A stretch of 10,373 nucleotides of DNA from Crocinitomix sp. (GTDB lineage: Bacteria > Bacteroidota > Bacteroidia > Flavobacteriales_D > Crocinitomicaceae), in the NCBI GenBank assembly GCA_020849935.1, contig JADZFJ010000378.1, positions 1 through 10,373 on the forward strand. The letters are read 5' to 3'. Each line of letters opens with the position of its first letter. Positions within the stretch are counted from its first letter, which is position 1. Below, one piece after another: positions 1 through 6,985 of the stretch. The notes below the pieces were generated by a model that was given only the letters and a program-made list of their open reading frames with translations, was not told the DNA's origin and did no database searches. The position numbers were made by a program, and so were the translations under genes.

Positions 1-82
1 ACCTGTTTTTACTTTTACACCCGATTAAACGCCTTTTTACACACGATATCATTGCATATCAAACAACCTCCTCTTCCAAAAA

Positions 83-2026
83 TCATCTCTTTTTCTTTCG
101 GGAAGACCGCGAAAACGGTTTTTCTGAAGATTTTTTAGCATTTCGTTTTTCTTGCAACCATTTTGGAACTTCTCTTTCCGAATTGGCTGTCGTCCCCATT
201 AATCGCGCTAAAAGTTCTGGTTTTCCAGCGCCCATTAATTTGTCTTTCACCCATTGTTTATTTTCTGGTTTATACCAAAAAAAGAAGCGATGTTGATCTT
301 TCTTTTCCTCTTTTGTTTTTGGGGCAAACGTTGGTTTTAAGGTGTAGGGATGAACGCCTGAATAATAAATCACCGTTGCCACTGTCATTGGTGTTGGAGT
401 AAAATCTTGCACTTGCTCTAATTGAAATCCCATTTCTTTCGTCTCTGCAGCGAGGTTTGCCATATCCTCTTCTTTACAACCTGGATGCGAAGAAATAAAA
501 TAGGGAATAAGCGGTTGATTTAAGCCGTGTTTTTTCTGTATGCGATCGTATCCCTCTTTAAACTTATGAAAGTATTTAAAGGATGGTTTCCGCATGATCT
601 TAAGCGTGTCATCGGCCGTGTGTTCAGGGGCAACTTTTAAACGACCGGAGATGTGGCGTGTCACAACTTGCTCTAAATATTCTTCAGCTTCTTTTTCGTT
701 TAGATTTTTATTATAGTCTTTTACAAGCAGATCGTAACGAATTCCGGACCCAACAAATGCTTTTTTTACTTTCGGATGCTGATCTACTTTTTGGTATAAT
801 TTGGTCAACGGTTTATGGCTGGTATCAAGGTTTGAGCAAATAACTGGGTGAATGCAGGATGGACTGACACATTTTTCACAAATCCCTTCATCAATGCCCT
901 TCATTCGGTACATATTGGCAGATAGACCACCTAAATCTGAGATATATCCTTTAAAATCTGGATCATTTACTACCTGCTCTACTTCGCGCATAATCGAAGC
1001 TTCGCTTCTGGAGGCAATAAATTTGCCTTGATGCGCTGAAATGGTACAAAAACTACATCCTCCAAAACATCCGCGGGGCATATTAATTGAAAACTTGATC
1101 ATTTCATAGGCTGGAATGTCTCCTCGTTTCAAGTATTTAGGATGCGGTAAGCGGGTGTAAGGCAAATCAAACGACCGATCAATCTCTGCTTCGGTCATGG
1201 TTTTATAAGGTGGGTTAATGATCAATAAATTATCTCCACTTTCTTGAAATATTCGGCGGGCAATAATTTTATTCGACTCTACCTCAACAATTTTAAAATT
1301 AGCAGCGTACGCGATTTTATCTTGAAGACACACTTCATGTGCATTTAAACTCACGTCTTCCCAATTTTTATTTTTAGGAATTGCAACAGATTTTGGTTGA
1401 AAAACAGCCGTTTGAGGTATCGTTTTCATGGAAGACAGGGGCACTCCCTTTTTGAGCAAACTCAAAATTTCTCTCAACGGAGGCTCACCCATCCCATACA
1501 CCAAAATGTCTGCGCCACTACTTTCCAAAATACTTGGCATCAATTGATCCGACCAATAATCGTAATGTGTCACTCGGCGCAGGGATGCTTCAATTCCGCC
1601 GATCACCACAGGGACATCTGGATAAATTTCTTTTAATATTTTTGTGTAAACCGTCGTCGCATAATCTGGACGAAATCCTGCCTCGCCACCTGGTGTGTAT
1701 GAATCAGAAGATCGTTTTCGTTTTCCTGCCGTGTAGTGATTTACCATCGAATCCATACAACCAGAAGTCACGCCAAAAAAGTATTTAGGTTTTCCAAATT
1801 TTTTGAAATCCCTTAAATCATCTTTCCAATTTGGTTGAGGAATTATTCCCACTCGAAATCCTTCACTTTGTATGATTCGTCCGATTACGGCCGGTCCAAA
1901 AGAAGGATGATCCACATAGGCATCGCCAGATACTAAAATAATATCCAGTTCGTCCCAGCCATGTGCCTCAAGTTCTTTTTTTGTTATTGGTAGCCAATCT
2001 GATAACGGTCTCCTCACATCTTTCAT
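83..2026 (-). CDS. ygiQ: YgiQ family radical SAM protein
   Basis: This is a 647-residue cytosolic protein of the YgiQ (UPF0313) radical SAM family, whose reaction and substrate are not established. The N-terminal half has the family's cobalamin-binding-like region with GDAYVDHPSFG (34-44), then GGIEASLRR (143-151) and HYDYWSD (154-160). The radical SAM cluster motif CX3CX2C is at Cys320, Cys324 and Cys327 (PRGCFGGCSFC). A second cysteine group, Cys383, Cys386, Cys391 and Cys397, partly matches one in E. coli YgiQ and may bind metal. The family's C-terminal domain follows (PYFISSHPG and QVQDFTPTP are visible), and the chain ends in a very basic tail. Length is close to the family norm. The ATG is supported by an N-terminus that aligns with YgiQ up to the GDAYVDHPSFG motif. 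The gene stands alone, with a TAnnTTTG element only 4 bp upstream of the start codon. The family call is firm; the function is not. Confidence 0.96.
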   Translation of the reverse strand: MKDVRRPLSDWLPITKKELEAHGWDELDIILVSGDAYVDHPSFGPAVIGRIIQSEGFRVGIIPQPNWKDDLRDFKKFGKPKYFFGVTSGCMDSMVNHYTAGKRKRSSDSYTPGGEAGFRPDYATTVYTKILKEIYPDVPVVIGGIEASLRRVTHYDYWSDQLMPSILESSGADILVYGMGEPPLREILSLLKKGVPLSSMKTIPQTAVFQPKSVAIPKNKNWEDVSLNAHEVCLQDKIAYAANFKIVEVESNKIIARRIFQESGDNLLIINPPYKTMTEAEIDRSFDLPYTRLPHPKYLKRGDIPAYEMIKFSINMPRGCFGGCSFCTISAHQGKFIASRSEASIMREVEQVVNDPDFKGYISDLGGLSANMYRMKGIDEGICEKCVSPSCIHPVICSNLDTSHKPLTKLYQKVDQHPKVKKAFVGSGIRYDLLVKDYNKNLNEKEAEEYLEQVVTRHISGRLKVAPEHTADDTLKIMRKPSFKYFHKFKEGYDRIQKKHGLNQPLIPYFISSHPGCKEEDMANLAAETKEMGFQLEQVQDFTPTPMTVATVIYYSGVHPYTLKPTFAPKTKEEKKDQHRFFFWYKPENKQWVKDKLMGAGKPELLARLMGTTANSEREVPKWLQEKRNAKKSSEKPFSRSSRKKKR

Positions 2027-2031
2027 AGGTT

Positions 2032-2039
2032 CAAATGTA
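2032..2039 (-). promoter_or_regulatory. Putative -7 element for ygiQ
   Basis: Read on the minus strand this is TACATTTG, a full match to the Bacteroidota -7 consensus TAnnTTTG. It ends just upstream of the ygiQ ATG, so transcription would start within a few bases of the start codon and the mRNA would be almost leaderless. No convincing TTG -33 box lies at the usual distance, so a chance match is possible. Confidence 0.4.
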
Positions 2040-2127
2040 CGAATGATTTATAGGATAAGAAACGGTAGCTTCAAGAATTTGTTCGTTTGTAAGGCGTAAA
2101 TAATTTCAAAAAGTTCGTTAACCGACT

Positions 2128-3486
2128 TTAAATCTTCACAAAAGTAACCGTGCCATCAGTACCAGATTGTCCATTTCTACCGGATCTTCCTGTTGTTCCA
2201 GGTCTGCCCGGAGTGCCAACAGTAGTGCCGTTTCCTGGATCACCTCCGCGTCCTTCATCGCCTCCTTCACCACCAGCTCCACCTTGTCCACCACTCGATT
2301 TTATTTCAATTCGTTGCAGATAAGGCACTAAATCATTGGTGTAATACACATAAACATTGTCACCATTCCCGCCATTTCCACCATCGCCGCCGTCTCCTCC
2401 AAAACCACCATCACCCCCATTTCCGGTTTCTCCTTGTTCATTTAGCAGATAAAATTTACCATTTCCTCCGTCGCCACCATCGCCACCGTCTCCTCCATCA
2501 CCACCAGAACCTCCGACATTTGCAATACGAAATTTGGTGAAATTTGTCGCTAAGTAAAAAATTTCTGATACTCCAGCATTAATAATTTCCACACGAATTA
2601 AGGTATCAGACGAACATGGTTTTTGAATACAACTCAATTTTATTACCATTGAGGGCGCGTTTGTCCCATCTTCCCCTTTTTGTCCGTGTTCGCCATTTGT
2701 TCCAGCTTGTCCATGAATGGCAAACATCCCACCCGAATCCCCATTTTGTCCGTCTGCTCCATCACGACTGTTGGTGCCACTGGTACCAAAATAATATTCG
2801 TTTAAAGTTTCTAATGGAATAATTTTAATGGTTTGCTGAATACTTAATTTTGGATTCGATTTAAATTTTACATCAATCACCAACGTTGGAGTGCAGAATT
2901 CACTATCCACAATAAAAACGCTTGATTTGTAAGGGTCAAATTTTCCTCCTTTTTGGATGGAAATGTCAAAATCACTTGGTTTAATTTTATTTTTTTCACC
3001 GACTACTTCAATTGTGCCATCATTCATTTGCGCCACTAATTCGATGGGTAAATAGGTACCATTTTGAACTTGCTGTGGCAATTCTTTCAGAAAAATGGCA
3101 GTTACATTTTTTCGGTGATCGATGATTGGAATTGTAACTGTATAAATTTTTTGTGGATTTGACTTTTCGGATAGTTGAATATAAAAGTCGGACACTCTTT
3201 GATTTTCTGGAATTAAAACCCGCAAATAACTATCCGATTGGCGATCAATACTAAAGTTAGGTGATAATACGATATTAAAATCTGAAAAATAGAATTTTGA
3301 TTTTGGTGAATTGGAAACAAATTCTTTCCCATTGTGCGTGGTGACCTTTAACGAAAATTCAACCTTATTACCTGCATAAACAGCAGATTTGTCATAAATT
3401 AAATCAACAGAAACAATCGCATTAAACGCCGAAGTTGAAATAAATAGTTGAAGTATAAAAAATAATATTAACGAGTTAGTTTTCAT
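2128..3486 (-). CDS. Secreted glycine-rich collagen-like protein
   Basis: This is a 452-residue exported protein of unknown function. A signal peptide covers residues 1-20, with likely cleavage after STSA. Residues 21-233 look like a beta-rich N-terminal region with no family I recognise. Three glycine-rich blocks follow: 234-274 (Gly-X-Y spacing such as GTNGEHGQKGEDG), 325-375 (GGDGGDGGDGGDGGNG and a second GGD/GGN run, broken by a short insert near 344-351) and 399-445 (GGQGGAGGEGG, then GTPGRPGTTGRSG). Between them lie short non-glycine stretches with alternating hydrophobic residues, such as NVYVYY and QRIEIK. The GGX runs suggest polyglycine-II helices rather than a true collagen triple helix, while the last block looks collagen-like. 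There is no lipobox and no obvious C-terminal sorting domain. It starts 16 bp after the 280 aa gene and is probably cotranscribed with it. An adhesive or surface role is only a guess. Confidence 0.9.
   Translation of the reverse strand: MKTNSLILFFILQLFISTSAFNAIVSVDLIYDKSAVYAGNKVEFSLKVTTHNGKEFVSNSPKSKFYFSDFNIVLSPNFSIDRQSDSYLRVLIPENQRVSDFYIQLSEKSNPQKIYTVTIPIIDHRKNVTAIFLKELPQQVQNGTYLPIELVAQMNDGTIEVVGEKNKIKPSDFDISIQKGGKFDPYKSSVFIVDSEFCTPTLVIDVKFKSNPKLSIQQTIKIIPLETLNEYYFGTSGTNSRDGADGQNGDSGGMFAIHGQAGTNGEHGQKGEDGTNAPSMVIKLSCIQKPCSSDTLIRVEIINAGVSEIFYLATNFTKFRIANVGGSGGDGGDGGDGGDGGNGKFYLLNEQGETGNGGDGGFGGDGGDGGNGGNGDNVYVYYTNDLVPYLQRIEIKSSGGQGGAGGEGGDEGRGGDPGNGTTVGTPGRPGTTGRSGRNGQSGTDGTVTFVKI
2152..2292 (-). 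repeat. Gly-rich coding repeat, block III (collagen-like)
   Basis: This stretch encodes residues 399-445 of the secreted glycine-rich protein. It begins with GGX triplets and turns into regular Gly-X-Y triplets with prolines (GTPGRPGTTGRSG). The codons are not identical from repeat to repeat, so the repetition is stronger in protein than in DNA. Confidence 0.7.
2362..2433 (-). repeat. Gly-rich coding repeat, block IIb (GGD/GGN)
   Basis: This stretch encodes residues 352-375, a run of GGD, GGF and GGN triplets. At DNA level it is a degenerate 9-base periodicity (one GGX triplet per 9 bases), similar to the neighbouring block at 2458-2514. The two runs probably arose by local duplication. Confidence 0.7.
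2458..2514 (-). repeat. Gly-rich coding repeat, block IIa (GGD)n
   Basis: This stretch encodes residues 325-343 with four consecutive GGD units followed by GGN. The 9-base units are close to each other in sequence, which makes this the most repetitive DNA in the window and a place where copy number could vary in frame by slippage. Confidence 0.75.
2665..2787 (-). repeat. Gly-rich coding repeat, block I (Gly-X-Y)
   Basis: This stretch encodes residues 234-274, where most triplets start with glycine (for example GADGQNGD and GQAGTNGEHGQKGEDG). One triplet, SRD, and a short insert around GGMFAIH break the pattern. The repeat is collagen-like in spacing but has no proline. Confidence 0.6.
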
Positions 3487-3502
3487 TGGACTTTTTAGTT
3501 AG

Positions 3503-4345
3503 TTAGATAAAAAAGTTGGCGATTAACTTCAATTCTTTTTTGTCCAAAGTGAGGTAATCTTCGCGAAAATGTTTTGCATAAATTGTTTCCCCATTGGAAA
3601 CCCTCACCAAGGCCATTTCTGTAAAACGATTTACAGCGAAATATAAAATGATGTGTGTTGGATCTTTTTGATCCATTGTTTTGTACAATTCTTCTTCTCC
3701 AAGCAATCGATATTTAATTCCTAATTTGTCTAATTCTTCTGTTACAATGGCATGGCGTGTTTGTTCTCGATTAATAAGTAAGGTGTTTCCAACCGAAGGG
3801 CCATCGGTTCCTCTAATTTCTGTGGCCACTTTTTCATTTAATAAAATGGGCTCACCTGCCAATTGTTTGCTTTGGATCACCGAAATTCCTTGATTTAAGG
3901 CGCGAATGAGCATATACACAAAACGCACTTCATCAGTCTCTTTCACCAAATCGTAAAATCCATTCAAGTACATGTAACCCAAAGTTTCTTCCATACTTAC
4001 GTCCTTATTAGGCACATACAAGGATGCTGGTTGTAAAACAAGTACATGTTGGTTTTTACGATCGATTGCGTGTTTTTTTGTGATTTCCTTCGTAGTAAGA
4101 AAAAATGCTGTGGATGTTTTTTCAGGTCGTTTGTATCGTTCGACACTTGTAAATGACGTGATTGTCCAATGCGCTTCTAATTGTTCTAGCACCGTTTGAT
4201 CAAAAAGAGAATCTCCTGTTTTAATATAAGTGATCCCGTTTGACATTAGGTTTTTAAATGCAACTTCGTTGACACCGAAATTATACACTTGTGCGCTTAC
4301 AACAAGTTTAAGCGAACAACAAATTAAAAGTAAGCCAATTTTCAT
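3503..4345 (-). CDS. Secreted protein of unknown function
   Basis: This is a 280-residue exported protein that I cannot assign to a named family. The signal peptide is residues 1-18, with likely cleavage after VSA and before QVYNFG. The rest is soluble, mixed alpha/beta in character, with no membrane segment and no lipobox; the two adjacent cysteines lie inside the signal peptide. A recognisable stretch is GITYIKTGDSLFD (about 37-49) followed by a tryptophan-containing segment. I have the impression of similar uncharacterised Bacteroidota proteins, but cannot verify this. No catalytic motif is visible. It is the first gene of a likely two-gene unit with the glycine-rich protein 16 bp downstream, so the two may act together in the periplasm or at the cell surface. 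The ATG is supported by the signal peptide and by a TAnnTTTG element about 23 bp upstream. Confidence 0.85.
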   Translation of the reverse strand: MKIGLLLICCSLKLVVSAQVYNFGVNEVAFKNLMSNGITYIKTGDSLFDQTVLEQLEAHWTITSFTSVERYKRPEKTSTAFFLTTKEITKKHAIDRKNQHVLVLQPASLYVPNKDVSMEETLGYMYLNGFYDLVKETDEVRFVYMLIRALNQGISVIQSKQLAGEPILLNEKVATEIRGTDGPSVGNTLLINREQTRHAIVTEELDKLGIKYRLLGEEELYKTMDQKDPTHIILYFAVNRFTEMALVRVSNGETIYAKHFREDYLTLDKKELKLIANFFI

Positions 4346-4368
4346 TTTATCTGAAGAGTTGATTCAGA

Positions 4369-4376
4369 CAAATATA
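4369..4376 (-). promoter_or_regulatory. Putative -7 element for the secreted-protein unit
   Basis: On the minus strand this reads TATATTTG, a full match to TAnnTTTG. It would give a 5' leader of roughly 20 bases before the 280 aa gene. No clear TTG -33 box is seen at the right spacing. Confidence 0.45.
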
Positions 4377-4449
4377 ATGGTTTGTTCCTAAAATGGTACG
4401 AAAGAGAAATTAGAGCAGCCCAGAATAGTTAAATTTAGAATGGCAGCTG

Positions 4450-5037
4450 TTATTCGAATAATAATTTAGCATTATCTGCAAAGAGTTTTACAGCAATCGC
4501 TAACAATATAATCCCAAAAACTTTTTGAAGAATCGCAATTCCTCCCATGCCTAAAAACCGCTCGATTCGTTTGGTTAATTTTAAAACGACAAATACAATA
4601 ACGGCATTGAGTACGATAGCGATTGAAATATTATACCATGCATATTCCGCTTGCAGAGAAACAATAGTGGTCATTGTACCCGCACCTGCAATAATCGGAA
4701 AAGCAAGAGGAACCACAGAAACTATTTTAGGAGAAGTTTGATCTTCGCCCCGAAAAAGTGGAATCCCAAAAATCATTTCAACGCCTAAAGCAAAAATAAT
4801 TAATGAACCAACGACAGCAAAAGCTTTAATATCAACCCCTAAAAATCCCAAAATTCCTTCGCCAATAAAAAGAAATCCGAGCATAATTCCCAATGCGACA
4901 ATGGAGGCTTTTAATGCCTGAATGTCCCCCGCTTTTTTCTTTAATTTTATAATGACAGGAATTGAACCAATGATATCAATGACTGCAAAAAGCACCATAA
5001 ATGCTTTGCCTATTTCAAGAAAATCTTTTTGTCCCAT
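4450..5037 (-). CDS. MarC family integral membrane protein
   Basis: This is a 195-residue inner-membrane protein of the MarC family (also called NAAT). The family name comes from the E. coli mar locus; a role in antibiotic resistance was not upheld there, and transport substrates are mostly unknown. Six hydrophobic segments are visible at about 9-30, 44-65, 70-92, 106-127, 134-153 and 170-187, the usual count for the family. The family signatures are recognisable: FAVIDIIGSIPVII (17-30), where many relatives have an NPIGNIP-like sequence, and PLAFPIIAGAGTMTT (110-124), matching the conserved PLAxPxxAGPG motif. Length is normal. The gene lies between a small membrane protein and the secreted-protein unit, but a promoter element in front of it suggests independent transcription. 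AGGA just upstream of the ATG could act as a weak ribosome binding site. Confidence 0.93.
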   Translation of the reverse strand: MGQKDFLEIGKAFMVLFAVIDIIGSIPVIIKLKKKAGDIQALKASIVALGIMLGFLFIGEGILGFLGVDIKAFAVVGSLIIFALGVEMIFGIPLFRGEDQTSPKIVSVVPLAFPIIAGAGTMTTIVSLQAEYAWYNISIAIVLNAVIVFVVLKLTKRIERFLGMGGIAILQKVFGIILLAIAVKLFADNAKLLFE

Positions 5038-5059
5038 GTCCTATTCCAATAAACTGGGG

Positions 5060-5067
5060 CAAAGGTA
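5060..5067 (-). promoter_or_regulatory. Putative -7 element for the marC-family gene
   Basis: On the minus strand this reads TACCTTTG, a full match to TAnnTTTG. It lies 22 bp before the ATG, giving a short leader. A matching -33 box is not evident. Confidence 0.45.
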
Positions 5068-5170
5068 ATGAATTCCGTGGCTTGTAAAATATAAAATTTG
5101 TCCTAGTCGAGTTTATCCTTCTCCTATTCTAAAAGGAAATGGGATTGTTTAAGGAAGATATCGATCGTTT

Positions 5171-5509
5171 TTAAACCAAATATTGCGTACACAAATAATC
5201 GTACACTTCTTTTTCAATGGCGTCAAATTTTGGTTTGTAAACAAAAAGATAAATTGCCATAGGAATTATAATTCCACCAATGATAAGAATGAACAATGCG
5301 AGCGCCATTCTACTAGCGGTTGCAAAATTTCCACCTATCATAATGCGTTTTTTCATGGTATTCACTTTACAGCCTACGGCTTTGTCTTTGGCCACCGTAA
5401 TTTGCCCATGAAAAATCGTAACCTTGTAGGTGTTTCCAAATTGTTGACTTAATTTCTCAAATACCTCTTCAGGTTTAACCGCACCAGGATTAATCTTAAT
5501 ATATTTCAT
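5171..5509 (-). CDS. Small single-span membrane protein, unknown function
   Basis: This is a 112-residue protein that I do not recognise by name. Residues 1-66 are soluble and mixed in character (KPEEVFEKLSQQFGNTYKV is typical of a small alpha/beta domain) and end in a basic patch, TMKKRIMIGGN. One strong hydrophobic segment spans about 68-90 (MALALFILIIGG and onward). A short tail of about 20 residues follows. There is no signal peptide, so the N-terminal domain is probably cytoplasmic with the helix as an anchor. The coding call rests on an intact ORF with a credible composition and an ATG start. It sits 119 bp downstream of purN and 133 bp upstream of the MarC-family gene. Upstream, AATGTTTG is a near match to a -7 element (first base differs), so it may have its own promoter. 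Confidence 0.75.
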   Translation of the reverse strand: MKYIKINPGAVKPEEVFEKLSQQFGNTYKVTIFHGQITVAKDKAVGCKVNTMKKRIMIGGNFATASRMALALFILIIGGIIIPMAIYLFVYKPKFDAIEKEVYDYLCTQYLV

Positions 5510-5628
5510 CGCCTAAATTTTCAACTAAGATATATTATTAACCTAAATGATCAAACATTTCGTGCTGGTTTTTGATTTTAATATTTAGTTATTCAAACGA
5601 TTTAGAAGATGTTTTACCCCATTATGGA

Positions 5629-6192
5629 TTACAACAACCGTTCGATACAAGGAGCAAAATAACGATGTTCGAGGGCTAGCACTCTTTCTTGAACGGACTC
5701 TGGGGTCATCACATTTACACTCAACAGACACTGATGCTGTTCAATAATACTGCCTTCGTCATAATTTTCATTGACATAATGAATGGTAATGCCAGATTTA
5801 TTTTCTTTTGCTGCAACCACCGCTTTGTGAACATTCATGCCATACATCCCCATGCCACCAAATTTTGGTAAAAGCGCGGGATGAATGTTGATTATTTTTT
5901 TTGGATAACTCGCAATCAGGCTGTCAGGTACTTTTTTTAGATATCCCGCCAAGGCAATAAATCCAATGACATGGTTTTCCAATACCTCCAGCAATTTACC
6001 ATTTTCGGCATCTTCTTTCGAATGAACGCAATATGGAATTCCATGATTTTTAGCGCGCTCAATCACAAAGGCAGTTGGGTTATTCGTTACGATTAAGGCC
6101 ACAACACCTTTCGAGGAAGTCTTAAAATATTCAATGATTTTTTCTGCATTACTTCCACCGCCTGAAGCAAATATGGCTATGTTTGTTTTCAT
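5629..6192 (-). CDS. purN: Phosphoribosylglycinamide formyltransferase
   Basis: This is the 187-residue GAR transformylase, which moves a formyl group from 10-formyltetrahydrofolate to glycinamide ribonucleotide in the third step of cytosolic purine synthesis. The phosphate-binding loop FASGGGSN is at 8-15. The catalytic residues are visible: Asn102 and His104 in INIHPALLPKFGG (101-113) and an Asp at 145 in NYDEGSII, equivalent to E. coli Asn106, His108 and Asp144. The chain is somewhat shorter than the E. coli enzyme (212 residues), mainly at the C-terminus, but all motifs are present. It is not in a purine operon; it is divergent from the plus-strand genes leading to acpP-fabF-rnc, a neighbourhood I recall as common in Bacteroidota. 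A TAnnTTTG element lies about 55 bp upstream of the ATG. Confidence 0.96.
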   Translation of the reverse strand: MKTNIAIFASGGGSNAEKIIEYFKTSSKGVVALIVTNNPTAFVIERAKNHGIPYCVHSKEDAENGKLLEVLENHVIGFIALAGYLKKVPDSLIASYPKKIINIHPALLPKFGGMGMYGMNVHKAVVAAKENKSGITIHYVNENYDEGSIIEQHQCLLSVNVMTPESVQERVLALEHRYFAPCIERLL

Positions 6193-6247
6193 CTTCTTCG
6201 ATAAATTAATTAACCGCTGACGAGAGAATTCATCTAAACTGCGTTGA

Positions 6248-6255
6248 CAAAGTTA
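6248..6255 (-). promoter_or_regulatory. Putative -7 element for purN
   Basis: On the minus strand this reads TAACTTTG, a full match to TAnnTTTG, in the 121 bp region shared by purN and the divergent nitroreductase gene. It predicts a leader of about 50 bases for purN. I see no PurR-like operator or purine riboswitch in that leader. Confidence 0.45.
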
Positions 6256-6289
6256 ACACGAATTAGAGAGGAACGTACTTTTATTTTAG

Positions 6290-6297
6290 TACATTTA
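6290..6297 (+). promoter_or_regulatory. Putative -7 element for the nitroreductase gene
   Basis: This reads TACATTTA, which differs from TAnnTTTG only in the last base, and lies 16 bp before the GTG start codon. A second A/T-rich near match (TACTTTTA) sits just upstream. No clear -33 box is present, so the assignment is weak. Confidence 0.3.
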
Positions 6298-6313
6298 GAG
6301 CAAAACAATAAAA

Positions 6314-6982
6314 GTGGAAGAAACGCAACACATCCCCTATCAACCGTTGAAGTTTGAAGAAAATGAAATGATCGAACGATCAGCCTTTTTTTATGATTTT
6401 ATGAATAAAAGGCGATCCATTCGTTTTTTTTCAAGGAGAGATGTTCCCGTAGAAGTGATAAATAATCTGCTTAAAACAGCTTCAACAGCACCATCTGGGG
6501 CAAATAAACAACCTTGGACGTTTTGTGTCATTAAAAATGATGAATTAAAAGCTAAAATCAGGGAATTAGCCGAAAATGAAGAACGAATAAATTATAACGG
6601 ACGAATGAGCGACCGGTGGTTAGAAGATCTTGCTCCTTTGGGCACAGATGCGGTAAAAGAATTTTTAACGGATGCTCCTTGGATTATCGTTGTCATGAAA
6701 AAAACATACGATCAAAATCAAGCGGGAGAAAAAAGTAATAATTACTACGTAAATGAGTCGGTAGGAATTGCGTGTGGTATGTTAATTTCGGCGATACATT
6801 TTGCTGGATTAGTGACCCTAACACACACACCAAGTCCCATGAATTTCATTTCAAAGGCCTTAAATCGACCAGAAAATGAAAAACCTTATTTAATTTTACC
6901 AATTGGTTATGCCCTTGAAAGCTGTACTGTTCCTGACATTAAGAGAAAAACTTTAGGTGATGTTGCAATTTATTATGCGTAA
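6314..6982 (+). CDS. Nitroreductase family flavoprotein, IYD-like
   Basis: This is a 222-residue FMN-dependent enzyme of the nitroreductase fold, most similar to the iodotyrosine deiodinase (IYD) group. FMN-contact motifs are visible: NKRRSIRFFS (31-40), TASTAPSGANKQPW (55-68), THTPSPMNF (170-178) and PIGY (196-199). The segment 88-116 resembles the IYD active-site lid: Glu90, Tyr94 and Lys115 match in identity and spacing (+4, +21) the trio that holds the amino-acid part of the substrate in mammalian IYD. The enzyme could therefore reduce or dehalogenate halotyrosine-like phenols, but this is inference. The start is GTG; it is preferred over the ATG at residue 19 because the N-terminal HIPY segment is, as I recall, shared by relatives. 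It is divergent from purN and 66 bp upstream of acpP. A metabolic link to either is not evident. Confidence 0.93.
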   Translation: MEETQHIPYQPLKFEENEMIERSAFFYDFMNKRRSIRFFSRRDVPVEVINNLLKTASTAPSGANKQPWTFCVIKNDELKAKIRELAENEERINYNGRMSDRWLEDLAPLGTDAVKEFLTDAPWIIVVMKKTYDQNQAGEKSNNYYVNESVGIACGMLISAIHFAGLVTLTHTPSPMNFISKALNRPENEKPYLILPIGYALESCTVPDIKRKTLGDVAIYYA

Positions 6983-6985
6983 ATT

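Noticed and set aside
15..86. A 23-codon minus-strand ORF whose ATG overlaps the ygiQ stop codon (ATGA), encoding a peptide with several cysteines.
   Set aside because: The overlap looks like coupling, but the peptide is tiny, resembles nothing I know, and no other signal supports it.
163..402. Plus-strand ORF within ygiQ, and similar antisense ORFs at 658-843, 1397-1636 and 1534-1788.
   Set aside because: They lie fully opposite a well-supported conserved gene and have unlikely compositions; they are shadows of it.
2616..2822. Plus-strand ORF opposite the glycine-rich gene, rich in His, Leu and Arg.
   Set aside because: Its composition is what the reverse complement of Gly-rich repeats produces; no start signal or family.
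6244..6249. TTGACA, an exact match to the E. coli -35 consensus, in the purN/nitroreductase intergenic region.
   Set aside because: No -10 box follows at the right distance, and Bacteroidota promoters use a different consensus; the overlapping TAACTTTG on the other strand explains the bases better.
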